Below, one piece after another: positions 1 through 8,442 of a stretch of DNA of 17,681 bases. Location: contig JAEYVD010000827.1 of NCBI GenBank assembly GCA_023432075.1, positions 1-17,681 of the forward strand, written 5' to 3'. Under the pieces are notes generated by a model. It did not search any database. It was not told the origin of the DNA and saw only the letters and a program-made list of their open reading frames with translations. The position numbers were made by a program, and so were the translations under genes. The number at the start of each line of letters is the position of its first letter. Within the stretch, counting starts at the first letter, position 1. This DNA is from Pseudomonadota bacterium (GTDB lineage Bacteria > Pseudomonadota > Gammaproteobacteria > Burkholderiales > Burkholderiaceae_B).

Positions 1-1834
1 GGGTAATCAGGTCATAGCGTTCAGGGCTGACGAGCAACTCGCGCCGCCCGTCCCGCAGCCGGCGATCCAGCCCTGGATCAACGGCGGCATCATAGCTGCC
101 CTTGAACAAGGTTCCCGCTCGCAAAACACCGGGCAACAGTTCCGCGACAACGCGCTGCTCCAGACCGGGATACGTCGACAGCGCGCCGGCCGTTATCCCC
201 GTGCCGAAACCGATCACCAGCGCAGAACGTGGCTCGCCCGCATGAATGACCAGCGGGAGCAGCGCTTGCAGACGCATATAGCGCAGGGATGGCATCGCAT
301 CGCCCGAATTCGAAACGCCTTGGATGTATAGGCGGCGGAACCTCTGATTCGATTCTCCGCGCTCGACGACTGCGACAGTCCCTCCCCTGCTCTCTTCGTA
401 AAACACGATCGTGGCGTCTTTGGCGCCCGGCAGCAGTCGCGAAAGATGATCGGCCGGCAACGCCCAGCCCAGGATCAGCACGGCGCCCAACAGGCCCGCC
501 GACACAGCCCGCGTCATGGATTCCTTCGAGCGCCAGGCTGCTGCAATGCCGATGACGCAGGCGAATGCAGCGAGAAGGACAAGGCCGCGCACGGTTCCCA
601 GGCGCGGCAACACGACAAATGCGACAACAAGCGTACCGGCGATGCCGCCCAGCGTATTGCCGGCCAGGACCAGGCCCGTGCCCTGCCCGCGGCGGGCAGG
701 CGGGACTGCGATCCGCAAGACGGCAGGAAAGGCCGCGCCAAGCAGCAAGGTTGGCACCAGCACCACCATCGCCCCGACAACCGCAAAGCGCGCGCTCATG
801 CCCGCCAGACCGCTGTCGCTCCATTGCCGCACGGCAGCTTCGGCCATCGATTGCATTTTGATCAGCCACGGCCCCAGCAGTGCCACTTCAAGCAGCGCTG
901 CCACGCCGGCGCCGGCAATCAGCAACGCAAATACGCGCCACGGGTCCTGGACACGGTGTTCCAGGCGCGCATAGATCGCCGATCCCAGCGCGAGTCCTGC
1001 AAGATACACCGCCAGCACCACGGAAAAGGCGAACGCCCGCGTGCTCATGAAAGGCACAACCATCTGCGACCACAAGACCTCATAACCCATCGCGACCGCG
1101 CCAGCGGCGGTGTAGAGGCCGATGGCCAGCCAAGCCTCGCCCGACAGGGCCTGGCCCGCTACTGGTCTTTCAGGGAAAGTGGATGGCGCGTGGCGCTGGA
1201 GCGACCAGGCGCCGGCTGCGGCCGCAAGATTCAAGCCCGCCGCCACGCAAGCGGCGCCAAACATCCCGAAAGCGGGGATAAGGACATAGGCAGGGAGCAA
1301 GGCGCCCGCGATCGCGCCCGCCGTATTGGCGGCATAGAGGATGCCTCCAGACCGCCCGACCTGGTCCGAGCCGCAAGCCCGCAACAGCACGGGCAAGGTG
1401 CCGCCCATGAGCATAGGGGGAATGGCCACCACCGCCAGAAGCCCCAGCCAGGCTGCGCCGGACCACGTCTGCTCAGCATGGGCAAACAGCGGTGCACCAT
1501 GCGCCAGCACCCAGGTCACACCCAATGCCAGCACCCCCACGGCAAGCTCGATGCTGGCATACAGGCCCAGGGGCCGCGGACTTGTATCGGCCACGCGACC
1601 CAGCCACGCGCTGCCTAAGGCCAGACCAAAGAAAAAGGCGCTGACCGCGATGGCGATGGCATGAACCTCCACCCCCACGATCAGCGTGAGCTGCTTGATC
1701 CAGAGGATCTGGAATATCAATGCCGCCATACCGGAAAGCGCCAGCAGTCCTGCCGGCGCCCACAGACCGGTAACCCGCTTCGAGCCCGAGGCGACGTTTG
1801 ACCCGATACGTGAATCTTGCAGCGTTGGATTCAT
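1..1834 (-). CDS. Fused MFS-like / spermidine synthase-like membrane protein (3' end cut by window edge)
   Basis: The frame is open from an ATG at 1834 to base 1, giving 611 residues with no stop, so the C-terminus is missing. An AGCAGG-like ribosome site precedes the ATG. Residues of about 25-480 are strings of hydrophobic helices typical of the membrane half of fused MFS/spermidine synthases (GMAALIFQILWIKQL near the start, GGTLPVLLR, a second repeat opening GYEVLWSQM). Near residues 538-552 a Rossmann SAM-type glycine motif appears (VIGFGTGITAG), followed by AELLPGV, as in aminopropyltransferase-like folds. The catalytic acidic region would lie just beyond YDLIT at the window edge, so enzymatic competence cannot be judged. 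It is the last visible gene of the sulfatase block, 62 bases after the sulfatase stop and behind a strong hairpin. The family assignment is firm; the substrate is unknown and need not be a polyamine. Confidence 0.85.
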   Translation of the reverse strand, partial: MNPTLQDSRIGSNVASGSKRVTGLWAPAGLLALSGMAALIFQILWIKQLTLIVGVEVHAIAIAVSAFFFGLALGSAWLGRVADTSPRPLGLYASIELAVGVLALGVTWVLAHGAPLFAHAEQTWSGAAWLGLLAVVAIPPMLMGGTLPVLLRACGSDQVGRSGGILYAANTAGAIAGALLPAYVLIPAFGMFGAACVAAGLNLAAAAGAWSLQRHAPSTFPERPVAGQALSGEAWLAIGLYTAAGAVAMGYEVLWSQMVVPFMSTRAFAFSVVLAVYLAGLALGSAIYARLEHRVQDPWRVFALLIAGAGVAALLEVALLGPWLIKMQSMAEAAVRQWSDSGLAGMSARFAVVGAMVVLVPTLLLGAAFPAVLRIAVPPARRGQGTGLVLAGNTLGGIAGTLVVAFVVLPRLGTVRGLVLLAAFACVIGIAAAWRSKESMTRAVSAGLLGAVLILGWALPADHLSRLLPGAKDATIVFYEESRGGTVAVVERGESNQRFRRLYIQGVSNSGDAMPSLRYMRLQALLPLVIHAGEPRSALVIGFGTGITAGALSTYPGLEQRVVAELLPGVLRAGTLFKGSYDAAVDPGLDRRLRDGRRELLVSPERYDLIT

Positions 1835-1859
1835 GAACACCTGCTCTTTTGTGGGGAAA

Positions 1860-1891
1860 CAGGCGGTGGCGAACACACCCGCCACCGCCTG
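1860..1891 (-). terminator. Perfect 12-bp stem-loop between sulfatase and MFS/SpeE-like gene
   Basis: CAGGCGGTGGCG at 1860-1871 pairs perfectly with CGCCACCGCCTG at 1880-1891 across an 8-base loop. On the minus-strand transcript it sits just after the sulfatase stop codon (1897) and about 25 bases before the next ATG (1834). It is followed only by UUUCCCC, so it is a poor Rho-independent terminator. An attenuator, a partial terminator, or an mRNA 3'-end stabiliser for the upstream message are the likely roles. The structure is seen directly; the role is inferred. Confidence 0.6.
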
Positions 1892-1896
1892 GCGCG

Positions 1897-3519
1897 TCAC
1901 TTGCCCTGCTTCTTCGCCGCTTCCTCGAAACGCCTTTCGATTTCGCGATCCACTTCCTCCTGGACCTGGTCCACACTGAATGAGGCAGGCCGCTGGCTGG
2001 GCGGATAATCGATGAACGTCTTGAGGAACTCTCCGGCCTTCATCGAAGCGATGAGTGGCAGGTAATCGTTCTTCACGAGCCAGTCGTAATACTGGTTGGA
2101 GACGACGTCCGCGCGTTCATAAGGATCCATGCGCAGGTTGAACAGTTTCGGCACACGCAGGCACACGAACGGGTCCTTCCAAACTGCGAACCCGCCTGGC
2201 GCCTGCTGCTCGCAAAAGACGGCCTTCCAGTTCTGATACCGCATCGCGACCAGCATGCCGTCGTCGTTGAAGTAAAAGAAGTCTTCGCGTGCGCTTTCCG
2301 GCGCCTTGCCAGTCAGGTAGTCAAGCTGGTTGTAGCCGTCAAGGTGCACCTTGTAGCTCTTGCCTGCCCCGTCCGGGGTCCAGCCTTTCAGCAGCCGCTC
2401 TTTGACGTCCTGATCCCCGACCGCTGCCAGAAGCGTGGGAAACCAATCGAGACCCGAGACCATGCCCGTCTTGATTTCTCCGGCAGGAATGTGGCCTGGC
2501 CAGCGGATCATCGCGGGAACGCGGTAAGCGCCCTCCCAGTTCGAGTTTTTCTCATTGCGGAATGGCGTCGTGGCCGCGTCCGGCCAACTGAACTGATTTG
2601 GCCCGTTGTCGGTGGTGTAGATCACGATGGTGTTGTCCGCGATCCCCAGGTCGTCCAGCTTTTTCAGGAGTTTGCCCACGTCCTGATCATGCTCCCACAT
2701 GCCGTCGGCATAGTCGTTGCCGGGCATGCCGCTCTTGCCGCGATGCTCTGGCCGGATATGGGTGTAGACGTGCATGCGGGTTGTGTTCATCCAGACAAAG
2801 AACGGCTTCTCGTCCTTGCCATGCTTGTCCAGATAGTCCAGCGCCGCGCCCACCGTTTCATCGTCGATGGTTTCCATGCGTTTGGCGGTCAGCGCTCCGG
2901 TATCCTCTATTTTCCCGTCGGCACTGGCCTTGATGACACCGCGCGGCTGATAACTCTTGATGATCGGGTCGTTAGAGTTCTTGGGCCAATACGGACGCTC
3001 GGGTTCTTCCTCGGCGTTCAGGTGGTAAAGATTGCCGAAGAATTGATCGAAGCCGTGTTTGGTCGGCAGGTACTCGTCGCGGTCGCCCAGGTGATTTTTT
3101 CCGAATTGCGCGGTGGCGTAACCGTGGGACTTCAGCGCCTGGGCAATCGTGATGTCACGATCCTGCAGGCCGACCGGTGCGCCGGGCATGCCCACCTTGG
3201 AAAGACCGGTGCGACGCGCCACCTGACCGGTGATGAAGGTTGAGCGGCCAGCTGTGCAACTGTTCTCCGCATAGTAGTCCGTGAAGATCAGGCCTTCTTT
3301 GGCGATACGGTCGATGTTTGGCGTGTTGTAACCGACCACCCCCTTGCCGTAGGCGCTGATGTTTGTTTGGCCAATGTCGTCGCCAAAGATGACGAGTATG
3401 TTGGGCTTCTTTCCTGAATCCTGAGCTTTGGCCGGCGTACTCTGGGCCTGAGCCCCGCCCGCTAGCGCAAGGCTGCTCGCGGCCAGCAAGGCCGCTCCCC
3501 ACCATCGTCTTGCTTTCAT
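1897..3519 (-). CDS. Exported type I (formylglycine) arylsulfatase, CTAGR active site
   Basis: The 540-residue product opens with a Sec signal peptide (basic MKARR, hydrophobic core, AQA-type cleavage near residues 24-26). Type I sulfatase landmarks follow in order: the metal-binding pair in IFGDDIG (D47, D48); the formylglycine site CTAGRS (C88, A90, R92); GKNH (K141, H143); an active-site His near 250; and TTDNG (D304, N305). Family knowledge says the Cys is oxidised to formylglycine and the enzyme hydrolyses sulfate esters with a bound divalent cation. The motif is the C-x-A-x-R variant instead of the commoner C-x-P-x-R. The ATG at 3519 is preferred over the adjacent GTG at 3522 because AAGGAG lies 7-8 bases upstream. 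The gene follows the HAD lipoprotein gene by 46 bases. Substrate is unknown: sulfate ester is most likely, phosphonate or phosphate ester is possible. Confidence 0.93.
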   Translation of the reverse strand: MKARRWWGAALLAASSLALAGGAQAQSTPAKAQDSGKKPNILVIFGDDIGQTNISAYGKGVVGYNTPNIDRIAKEGLIFTDYYAENSCTAGRSTFITGQVARRTGLSKVGMPGAPVGLQDRDITIAQALKSHGYATAQFGKNHLGDRDEYLPTKHGFDQFFGNLYHLNAEEEPERPYWPKNSNDPIIKSYQPRGVIKASADGKIEDTGALTAKRMETIDDETVGAALDYLDKHGKDEKPFFVWMNTTRMHVYTHIRPEHRGKSGMPGNDYADGMWEHDQDVGKLLKKLDDLGIADNTIVIYTTDNGPNQFSWPDAATTPFRNEKNSNWEGAYRVPAMIRWPGHIPAGEIKTGMVSGLDWFPTLLAAVGDQDVKERLLKGWTPDGAGKSYKVHLDGYNQLDYLTGKAPESAREDFFYFNDDGMLVAMRYQNWKAVFCEQQAPGGFAVWKDPFVCLRVPKLFNLRMDPYERADVVSNQYYDWLVKNDYLPLIASMKAGEFLKTFIDYPPSQRPASFSVDQVQEEVDREIERRFEEAAKKQGK

Positions 3520-3565
3520 CACTGCTCTCCTTGCCCGCGGACGGGCTCCTGGTCAACAGAAACAA

Positions 3566-4594
3566 TCAAGGTTTTTCCGACTGATAGATCCGCTTCCACT
3601 CGTTCTTCATATCGACGACTGTCCACCCGTGCGCGCGCGCCGCGTCTAGCGCTTTATCCAGGCGTCCGAAGCTGGAATCCCTGTCATAGGCCCACTCACG
3701 CTTGGCGTCGGTGTGATGCACCATACCCGCGAAGCGCCGGCCGGGTCCGGCGGTGGTCCACTGAAGCATCTGCAAGTCGCCATCGGAATTGCCGAAAGCC
3801 AGGATGGGACGACGCCCGATGTAGCGTTGGATTGCGACGGGTTTACCCGGGCCGTCATCCAGAAAGTCCAGTTTGCGCAGACGCATGATCTGGAGCACGC
3901 CGCCATCTGTCTGGAGCTCGGAGACGAAGCTGGTGCCGATCACCTGCTCGGGCGGAATGCCGTAGGCGGCCTGCGTCCAGGGACGCATGAATTCAGTTTC
4001 ACCGCCGGACACGATGTAGGTTTTGAAGCCGTGCGCGCGCAGGTAAACCAGCAATTCGCGCATCGGCTGAAACGTCATGCTGCTGTAGGCCATGCCGGTG
4101 GTTGGATGGCGCGCGTCCTGCATCCACTGAGTGACGCGTTCCGAGAACTGTTCAACGGTCATGTCAGTATGGGTTGCGGCAACAAGTGTCTTCAAACCCT
4201 GCTCGCCAGACCGCGCAAGCGCCGCTTTATCACCATCCAGCACGGCTTTGAACGGCTGGGTCGTTTTCCATTCTGGATGGAGAGGAGCCTGGGCACGGAC
4301 TTCATCCATCGCAAATAGCACTTCGAAATACATGGGCTGCTCGCTCCAGAGCGTGCCATCGTTATCGAAAACCGCGATACGTTCTTCGGGCGGTACAAAA
4401 TCCGGGCTGCCCGGCTGTGTCACCGCATTCACGAATTCGACGATGGCGGCGCGCGATGGACCGTCATTCCACGACGCCAGATCGGCTTGGGTCCGGGACT
4501 GTGGCGCTGCGCATCCGGCCAGCAGGCAAATTGCGCAGAGCCACGCCCACGCGAGCCATCGTTGGGCCAGTCCGCGATCATTGATGTGCCGCAT
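3566..4594 (-). CDS. HAD-superfamily phosphatase, predicted lipoprotein
   Basis: The 342-residue protein has a lipoprotein signal: hydrophobic WLAWAWLCAICLLAG followed by the lipidated C28 (lipobox LLAGC). HAD motifs are complete: motif I VFDNDGTLW (D77 nucleophile, D79), motif II in YIVSGG (S196), a basic region, and motif IV in GNSDGD (D271, D273). The layout resembles phosphoserine phosphatase-like (SerB-type) HADs with a cap between motifs I and II. The start at 4594 is chosen because GGGAGA lies 7 bases upstream; the ATG at 4624 has no ribosome site and would add ten residues before the signal. The start overlaps the BatD-type gene by 17 bases, indicating coupling. A lipid anchor places the phosphatase in the periplasm beside the sulfatase encoded next. 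Its substrate is unknown. Confidence 0.87.
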   Translation of the reverse strand: MRHINDRGLAQRWLAWAWLCAICLLAGCAAPQSRTQADLASWNDGPSRAAIVEFVNAVTQPGSPDFVPPEERIAVFDNDGTLWSEQPMYFEVLFAMDEVRAQAPLHPEWKTTQPFKAVLDGDKAALARSGEQGLKTLVAATHTDMTVEQFSERVTQWMQDARHPTTGMAYSSMTFQPMRELLVYLRAHGFKTYIVSGGETEFMRPWTQAAYGIPPEQVIGTSFVSELQTDGGVLQIMRLRKLDFLDDGPGKPVAIQRYIGRRPILAFGNSDGDLQMLQWTTAGPGRRFAGMVHHTDAKREWAYDRDSSFGRLDKALDAARAHGWTVVDMKNEWKRIYQSEKP

Positions 4595-5945
4595 CGGCTT
4601 CTCCCGTTCGAGGTGAGCATTCATGGTGAAGAGGGTTTAATTCCTTGGGCAACGCGTGAACCTCGCGCGGCCGCTTGCGCCATGCGCTTCGCCAGGCACG
4701 GCTGCGCGACGCCAGCGGGGTCCGCCATTCGGTCTTCCCCCCGTTGGTTCCGTACGCGTACCGCAGCGTGCTTTCCACAAACTGGCGATCGTCTTCCGCC
4801 AGGGGAGCCACCGCAACGCGCAACGCAGTCGCTCCGCTGCTACGCCGTATCCACCGATAGCAATCGCTCAGGACCGGCCGCGCAGCCCGCGCCTCCCGCC
4901 GCCAGGCGAGCCAATAGCGAGGTTCGCTGGCCAGCCAGCGCGACCGCGCGTGCTTGGCGGCGGAGCCCAGCGCACGTGCGAGGCGTTGCCACCAGGCGCG
5001 GCCGAGCCACAACGCGAGCCCCGCAGCCGCCAGCCCGATGACCGCGGGCATGGCCCAATCGGGGATTGCCCAGCGCAAGCCATGGCGAAGTGTGGCCAGG
5101 TCGGCTTCTAGCGAGAATGGCGGTGGGGTTGCTTGGGCGGCAGCGACTTCCACCTGGCGGCCGGGCAACATCTGGTTCTTCGCCGAACCCGTGCGTGTGT
5201 CGGTCCAATGCAAAGTCAAAGACGGCAATGCGAAGCTGCCTGCCTCTTGCGCAACGTAGTCGGCACGGTCGATCCGTTGCGCACCCACAAAGCCGCCGCG
5301 TCCATCTGTCAGCGTGACGACCTCCGGCTCGCGCGGATAGCGTTTGAAATGCGGAATATCCTCGAGCGGCGCTGGCGGGAGCAGCATCGGTTGAACACCA
5401 TCGGCGCGCTGTGTAACGCTGCGGGTGATGCGACCACCCTGCACCATCGGATCAGGAGTCAGCGTGTAAGACTGCGTCACGGAAAGATCCCCGACGACGT
5501 TGCCTTGCCGCGCATCGCCCGTGATCTTGATGGTCAGCGGCGCGCTCTCTGCCGTCACCGGCGCGCTGGCCTGTCCAATCTGCGCCGTCACGCGCAATGC
5601 GGGTATGTGCAGGGCGCCTGCGGACTCCACGGTCAACAGGTAGGTGTAGCGCAGCCCGTTCAAGGGTTGACCGTCCTGATCGTCGCGCACCAGGTCTCCA
5701 TGACCGGACGGCGGCGTGATCGTGACGCCGGGCAGTTCGAGCTTGGGCAATTGGGGGGGCTGCGTGAACCAGGTGCTGGTCATGACTTCAAGTTGCAGCT
5801 TGATCGTGGCGCCCGTCTGCCCCTGCGCGGGCGCCGAGGCGGTCACGCGCAGCACCGGGGCGTCCTGGGCCTGCACGGGGCGCGCCAGCATCGCGATCAA
5901 CGCGACAGCCATCAGCAGGCAGCATCGGCAGACCAGGCGCATCAT
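4578..5945 (-). CDS. BatD-type periplasmic/membrane protein (Bat aerotolerance family)
   Basis: The protein has about 455 residues. It begins with a signal peptide (ending near QAQ, residues 24-26), then about 270 residues of beta-rich, Ig-like sequence typical of BatD, including the Y-T-L-T-x-D-P-M-V-Q-G segment that opens the second domain. One transmembrane helix lies at about 296-316 (WAMPAVIGLAAAGLALW), followed by a strongly basic C-terminal region of about 140 residues that is probably cytoplasmic. The start is inside an ATGATG at 5945-5940; the first ATG overlaps the TGA of the preceding vWA-TPR gene (ATGA), so translation is coupled. BatD proteins accompany vWA BatA/B proteins and a MoxR ATPase, probably in one membrane complex. 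The biochemical role is not established in any family member. Any longer upstream extension lacks a signal peptide and is rejected. Confidence 0.85.
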   Translation of the reverse strand: MMRLVCRCCLLMAVALIAMLARPVQAQDAPVLRVTASAPAQGQTGATIKLQLEVMTSTWFTQPPQLPKLELPGVTITPPSGHGDLVRDDQDGQPLNGLRYTYLLTVESAGALHIPALRVTAQIGQASAPVTAESAPLTIKITGDARQGNVVGDLSVTQSYTLTPDPMVQGGRITRSVTQRADGVQPMLLPPAPLEDIPHFKRYPREPEVVTLTDGRGGFVGAQRIDRADYVAQEAGSFALPSLTLHWTDTRTGSAKNQMLPGRQVEVAAAQATPPPFSLEADLATLRHGLRWAIPDWAMPAVIGLAAAGLALWLGRAWWQRLARALGSAAKHARSRWLASEPRYWLAWRREARAARPVLSDCYRWIRRSSGATALRVAVAPLAEDDRQFVESTLRYAYGTNGGKTEWRTPLASRSRAWRSAWRKRPREVHALPKELNPLHHECSPRTGEADAAHQ

Positions 5946-7450
5946 TGCTGTCTTCCCGAATCCTGCGCGGCGAACTTGCCGCGCAGAAAGCGCGCTGGCG
6001 ACAGGTTCAGCGTGCGCAACCAGACGTCTTCCGACGCCGCTTGCGGGACCTGGACCGTGGCCATCTGGCCGGACTTGGCCGTCTTGTCCGCCATGCTCTG
6101 GTCGGGCGGCTCGGACTGGCCGTCCTGCTGCTCCTGGCTCATCGCCGCAAGCAGGCGGGTCACGATACCGCGGTTGACCACTGCGGGCTGCCATCCCGGC
6201 TTAAGTGCAAGGGCCCGGTCGTAGGCCGCAAGTGCCGCATCGTAGCGATGCAGCCGGACCTGGGTATTGCCGACATAAAAGTAGGCTTCGGGCGTGGTTT
6301 GCTGGGAAAAAGCCGTCAATGCCACTTCATAGTCGCCGGCCGCATAGGCCGCTCGTCCTTTCCAGTATGGGTCGCGGAAGTGCCCGGCCGCCTCGCCAAA
6401 ATCTCCGTGCTCGAAGGCCATCCGTCCTTGCTGATCCGGCGTGAGGAAAGCGTCGGCCAGACTGGCGGCATGCGCCGGTGGCGGCGTGGCGGCAAACACG
6501 GCCGCCAGCAGGCAGGCTTGCCATGGCACCCGCCAGCCGCGCCGCAGCCCAAGCAGTGCCAGCAACGCCAAGGGCCAGCACAACCAGTAGCCCGCGTCCT
6601 TCCAATGCGCGGGGTCGCCCATGTCGTCCTGGACGGCATTGAAATGCTTTTGCGCGTGCAGCGTGACCCAATCGAGGTCGTCCGGCGTCCCGGTCAGGCT
6701 ACCCAGCGATGCCCCGGCCGCTTGCGCAAGGCCGCGCAAGGCGGTCTCGTCGATGCCACCCTGTTGCGCCGACCTGCCCACCGCCATGACAAGGATTTGC
6801 AGATGGCTGGCTGCCTTTGCCCGTTCGCGCACGGCATCCGGCGCGGGAGCGCCATCGGTCATGATCAGCAGCGTGCCGCCGGCACGTTCGGCCGACAGCA
6901 CCTGCGCCGCCAAATCGATAACACCGGGCACATCGCGACCGTCGCGGTCAATGAGATCCGTAGACAAGGCCTGGATAAACAGGTCCAGCAGATCGCGATC
7001 ATCGGTCGGCGGAAGCACAAGATGGCTGCTACCCGCGTAAGCGATCAGCCCCATCTTGCTGCCCGCCCGCCTGGCTGCCAGATCGCGCAGCGTCTGCTTG
7101 GAGGCTTCAAGCCGCGACGGCGGCACGTCAGTGGCGTCCATGGTCGCCGACAGGTCCACGGCCACGACCAGGGGCGCGACGTTGTCCAGAAAGTCCGGCT
7201 CATCCCGCTGCCAGGCGGGGCCAGCGGCGGCCACCGAGCCCAGTGCAAGCATCACCGCCAACAGATCCAACGGGCGTAGTCCCCGCGATCCGGCAGTGTG
7301 CACCAGCAGATAGGGCAACAGGGCCGGCGCAATACCGCTGTCCCGGCCTGCACCCGCCCGCTGCGCACGCCCGGCCGCCCACAAAGCCACCGCCAGCGCG
7401 ACGCCCAGCAGGAACCATGGACGCAGAAAATGGAAGGCGCTCAGGTCCAT
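5942..7450 (-). CDS. BatB-type vWA protein fused to TPR repeats (BatB-BatC fusion)
   Basis: The product has 502 residues. Helices at about 8-26 and 61-78 flank a basic loop, then a vWA domain (about 90-280), helices near 289-303 and 309-325, and a TPR stretch (about 340-430, with EAYFYVGNTQVRLHRYDAAL and ALKPGWQPA), ending in a low-complexity tail. The basic loops between paired helices predict that both the vWA and TPR parts are periplasmic. The metal-ion site reads D99-L-S101-A-T103, with Thr replacing the usual third Ser, plus TDG at 198-200. The start at 7450 is chosen over 7513 because AAGGCG lies about 6 bases upstream and the protein then begins directly before the first helix. It overlaps the BatA-type gene by 10 bases. 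Separate batB and batC genes are common elsewhere; here they are one polypeptide. Confidence 0.88.
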   Translation of the reverse strand: MDLSAFHFLRPWFLLGVALAVALWAAGRAQRAGAGRDSGIAPALLPYLLVHTAGSRGLRPLDLLAVMLALGSVAAAGPAWQRDEPDFLDNVAPLVVAVDLSATMDATDVPPSRLEASKQTLRDLAARRAGSKMGLIAYAGSSHLVLPPTDDRDLLDLFIQALSTDLIDRDGRDVPGVIDLAAQVLSAERAGGTLLIMTDGAPAPDAVRERAKAASHLQILVMAVGRSAQQGGIDETALRGLAQAAGASLGSLTGTPDDLDWVTLHAQKHFNAVQDDMGDPAHWKDAGYWLCWPLALLALLGLRRGWRVPWQACLLAAVFAATPPPAHAASLADAFLTPDQQGRMAFEHGDFGEAAGHFRDPYWKGRAAYAAGDYEVALTAFSQQTTPEAYFYVGNTQVRLHRYDAALAAYDRALALKPGWQPAVVNRGIVTRLLAAMSQEQQDGQSEPPDQSMADKTAKSGQMATVQVPQAASEDVWLRTLNLSPARFLRGKFAAQDSGRQQ

Positions 7451-8442
7451 GTTGCGCCTTGTGAATTCTGTGCCGCCCCGAATCGCGACCGCATTGCCCC
7501 CACCGTGTGCCAAACCGCCAGCAATCCCAACGCTGCGGCCAAAGGAACCCAGAAGTAATCGTGCTTGGGCTGGTGACGCAGTGTTTTCACCTCCTGCGGA
7601 GTCATCTGGTCCAGCGTTTGATAGACGGCCTGGAGCGCAGTCTGGTCGGCGGCGCGGAAAAAACGTCCCCCTGTCGTGTTGGCAATGGATTGCAAGGCCT
7701 CGAAGTCCACCCGGTTCTCGCCGCTGGCCTTCGGATCGCCGATGCCTATCGTATGTACGACGATGTGGTGCGTCGAGGCGAGCTGCGCCGCGCGCGACGG
7801 TGGCACCGCGCTGCCGGTGTCGTTGCCGTCGGTCAGCAGAATCATCACCTTGTCGCGTTCCCGCGCCTTGTCCAGCATGCGGATGCCCAGTCCAATCGCG
7901 TCTCCGATGGCGGTGTTTGGCCCGGCCATGCCAACGGCAGTCTGATCCAGCAAAAGGCTCAGGGCTGCGTGGTCACGGGTCAGGGGCGCCTGGGGATAGG
8001 CGCCCGTGCCGAACACGATCAATCCCAGTCTGTCATCGCGGCGTTTGGCGATGAAATCCGCCACCACCTTTCTGACGGCTTGCCAGCGCGTCGCGGGTTG
8101 ACCATTGGCATCTTGAAAATCCGCGCTGTCCATGGATTGCGAAATGTCGACGGCCAGCAGGATGTCTCGCATGGGTTCGGTATGGGTCAGCGGCGGCTCG
8201 ATCCATTGCGGCCGCGCCAGCGCCAGCAGCAACAACAACCACACCGCCCCGTTCAGCCAGAGCTGCCCTCGGCCCGCCTGCACGCCCGGCCGCGTTGGCG
8301 ACCTGCCCGTCAGCCTGGCCATCGTGTCAAAGAACGGAGTTCGCAATGCGCTGCGCGCCTGCATGTAGGGCGGCAGCCAGTGATAGGCCAGCCACGCCAA
8401 TGGCGCCGCGGCTAGCAGCCAGGGATATTCAAGCCGCCACAT
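7441..8442 (-). CDS. BatA-type vWA domain membrane protein
   Basis: The 333-residue protein has helices at about 5-22 and 62-78, a vWA domain at about 90-285 and a C-terminal helix at about 298-316. The metal-ion-dependent adhesion site is complete: D99-I-S101-Q-S103, a Thr in GPNTAIGD (T177) and LLTDGND (D205). The loop between helices 1 and 2 is rich in Arg, which predicts a cytoplasmic loop and a periplasmic vWA domain. The ATG at 8442 overlaps the end of the DUF4381 gene by 14 bases. In MoxR-linked clusters such proteins are thought to be metal-dependent adaptors that bind clients for the ATPase; the client is unproven. In this locus the exported sulfatase and FGE are the obvious candidates. 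Confidence 0.91.
   Translation of the reverse strand: MWRLEYPWLLAAAPLAWLAYHWLPPYMQARSALRTPFFDTMARLTGRSPTRPGVQAGRGQLWLNGAVWLLLLLALARPQWIEPPLTHTEPMRDILLAVDISQSMDSADFQDANGQPATRWQAVRKVVADFIAKRRDDRLGLIVFGTGAYPQAPLTRDHAALSLLLDQTAVGMAGPNTAIGDAIGLGIRMLDKARERDKVMILLTDGNDTGSAVPPSRAAQLASTHHIVVHTIGIGDPKASGENRVDFEALQSIANTTGGRFFRAADQTALQAVYQTLDQMTPQEVKTLRHQPKHDYFWVPLAAALGLLAVWHTVGAMRSRFGAAQNSQGATWT

Noticed and set aside
446..1618. Long plus-strand open frame (390 codons) opposite the MFS/SpeE-like gene
   Set aside because: Its product is Arg/His/Gln-rich without any domain or hydrophobic pattern, whereas the opposite strand encodes a coherent multi-span membrane protein; it is a GC-driven antisense shadow.
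1473..1976. Minus-strand open frame of 167 codons reaching into the sulfatase 3' end
   Set aside because: It is out of frame with the MFS/SpeE-like gene and gives no recognisable protein; the correct frame starts at 1834 and stays open to base 1.
5946..6194. N-terminal extension of the BatD-type protein to 6194
   Set aside because: The extra 80 or so residues are Arg/Pro/Gly-rich, lie inside the vWA-TPR gene, and would bury the clear signal peptide that begins at 5945/5942.
5945..7279. Long plus-strand open frame (444 codons) opposite the vWA-TPR gene
   Set aside because: Low-complexity Arg-rich product and complete overlap with a well-supported gene; the same applies to the plus-strand frames at 2344-3243, 5133-6224 and 7507-8415.
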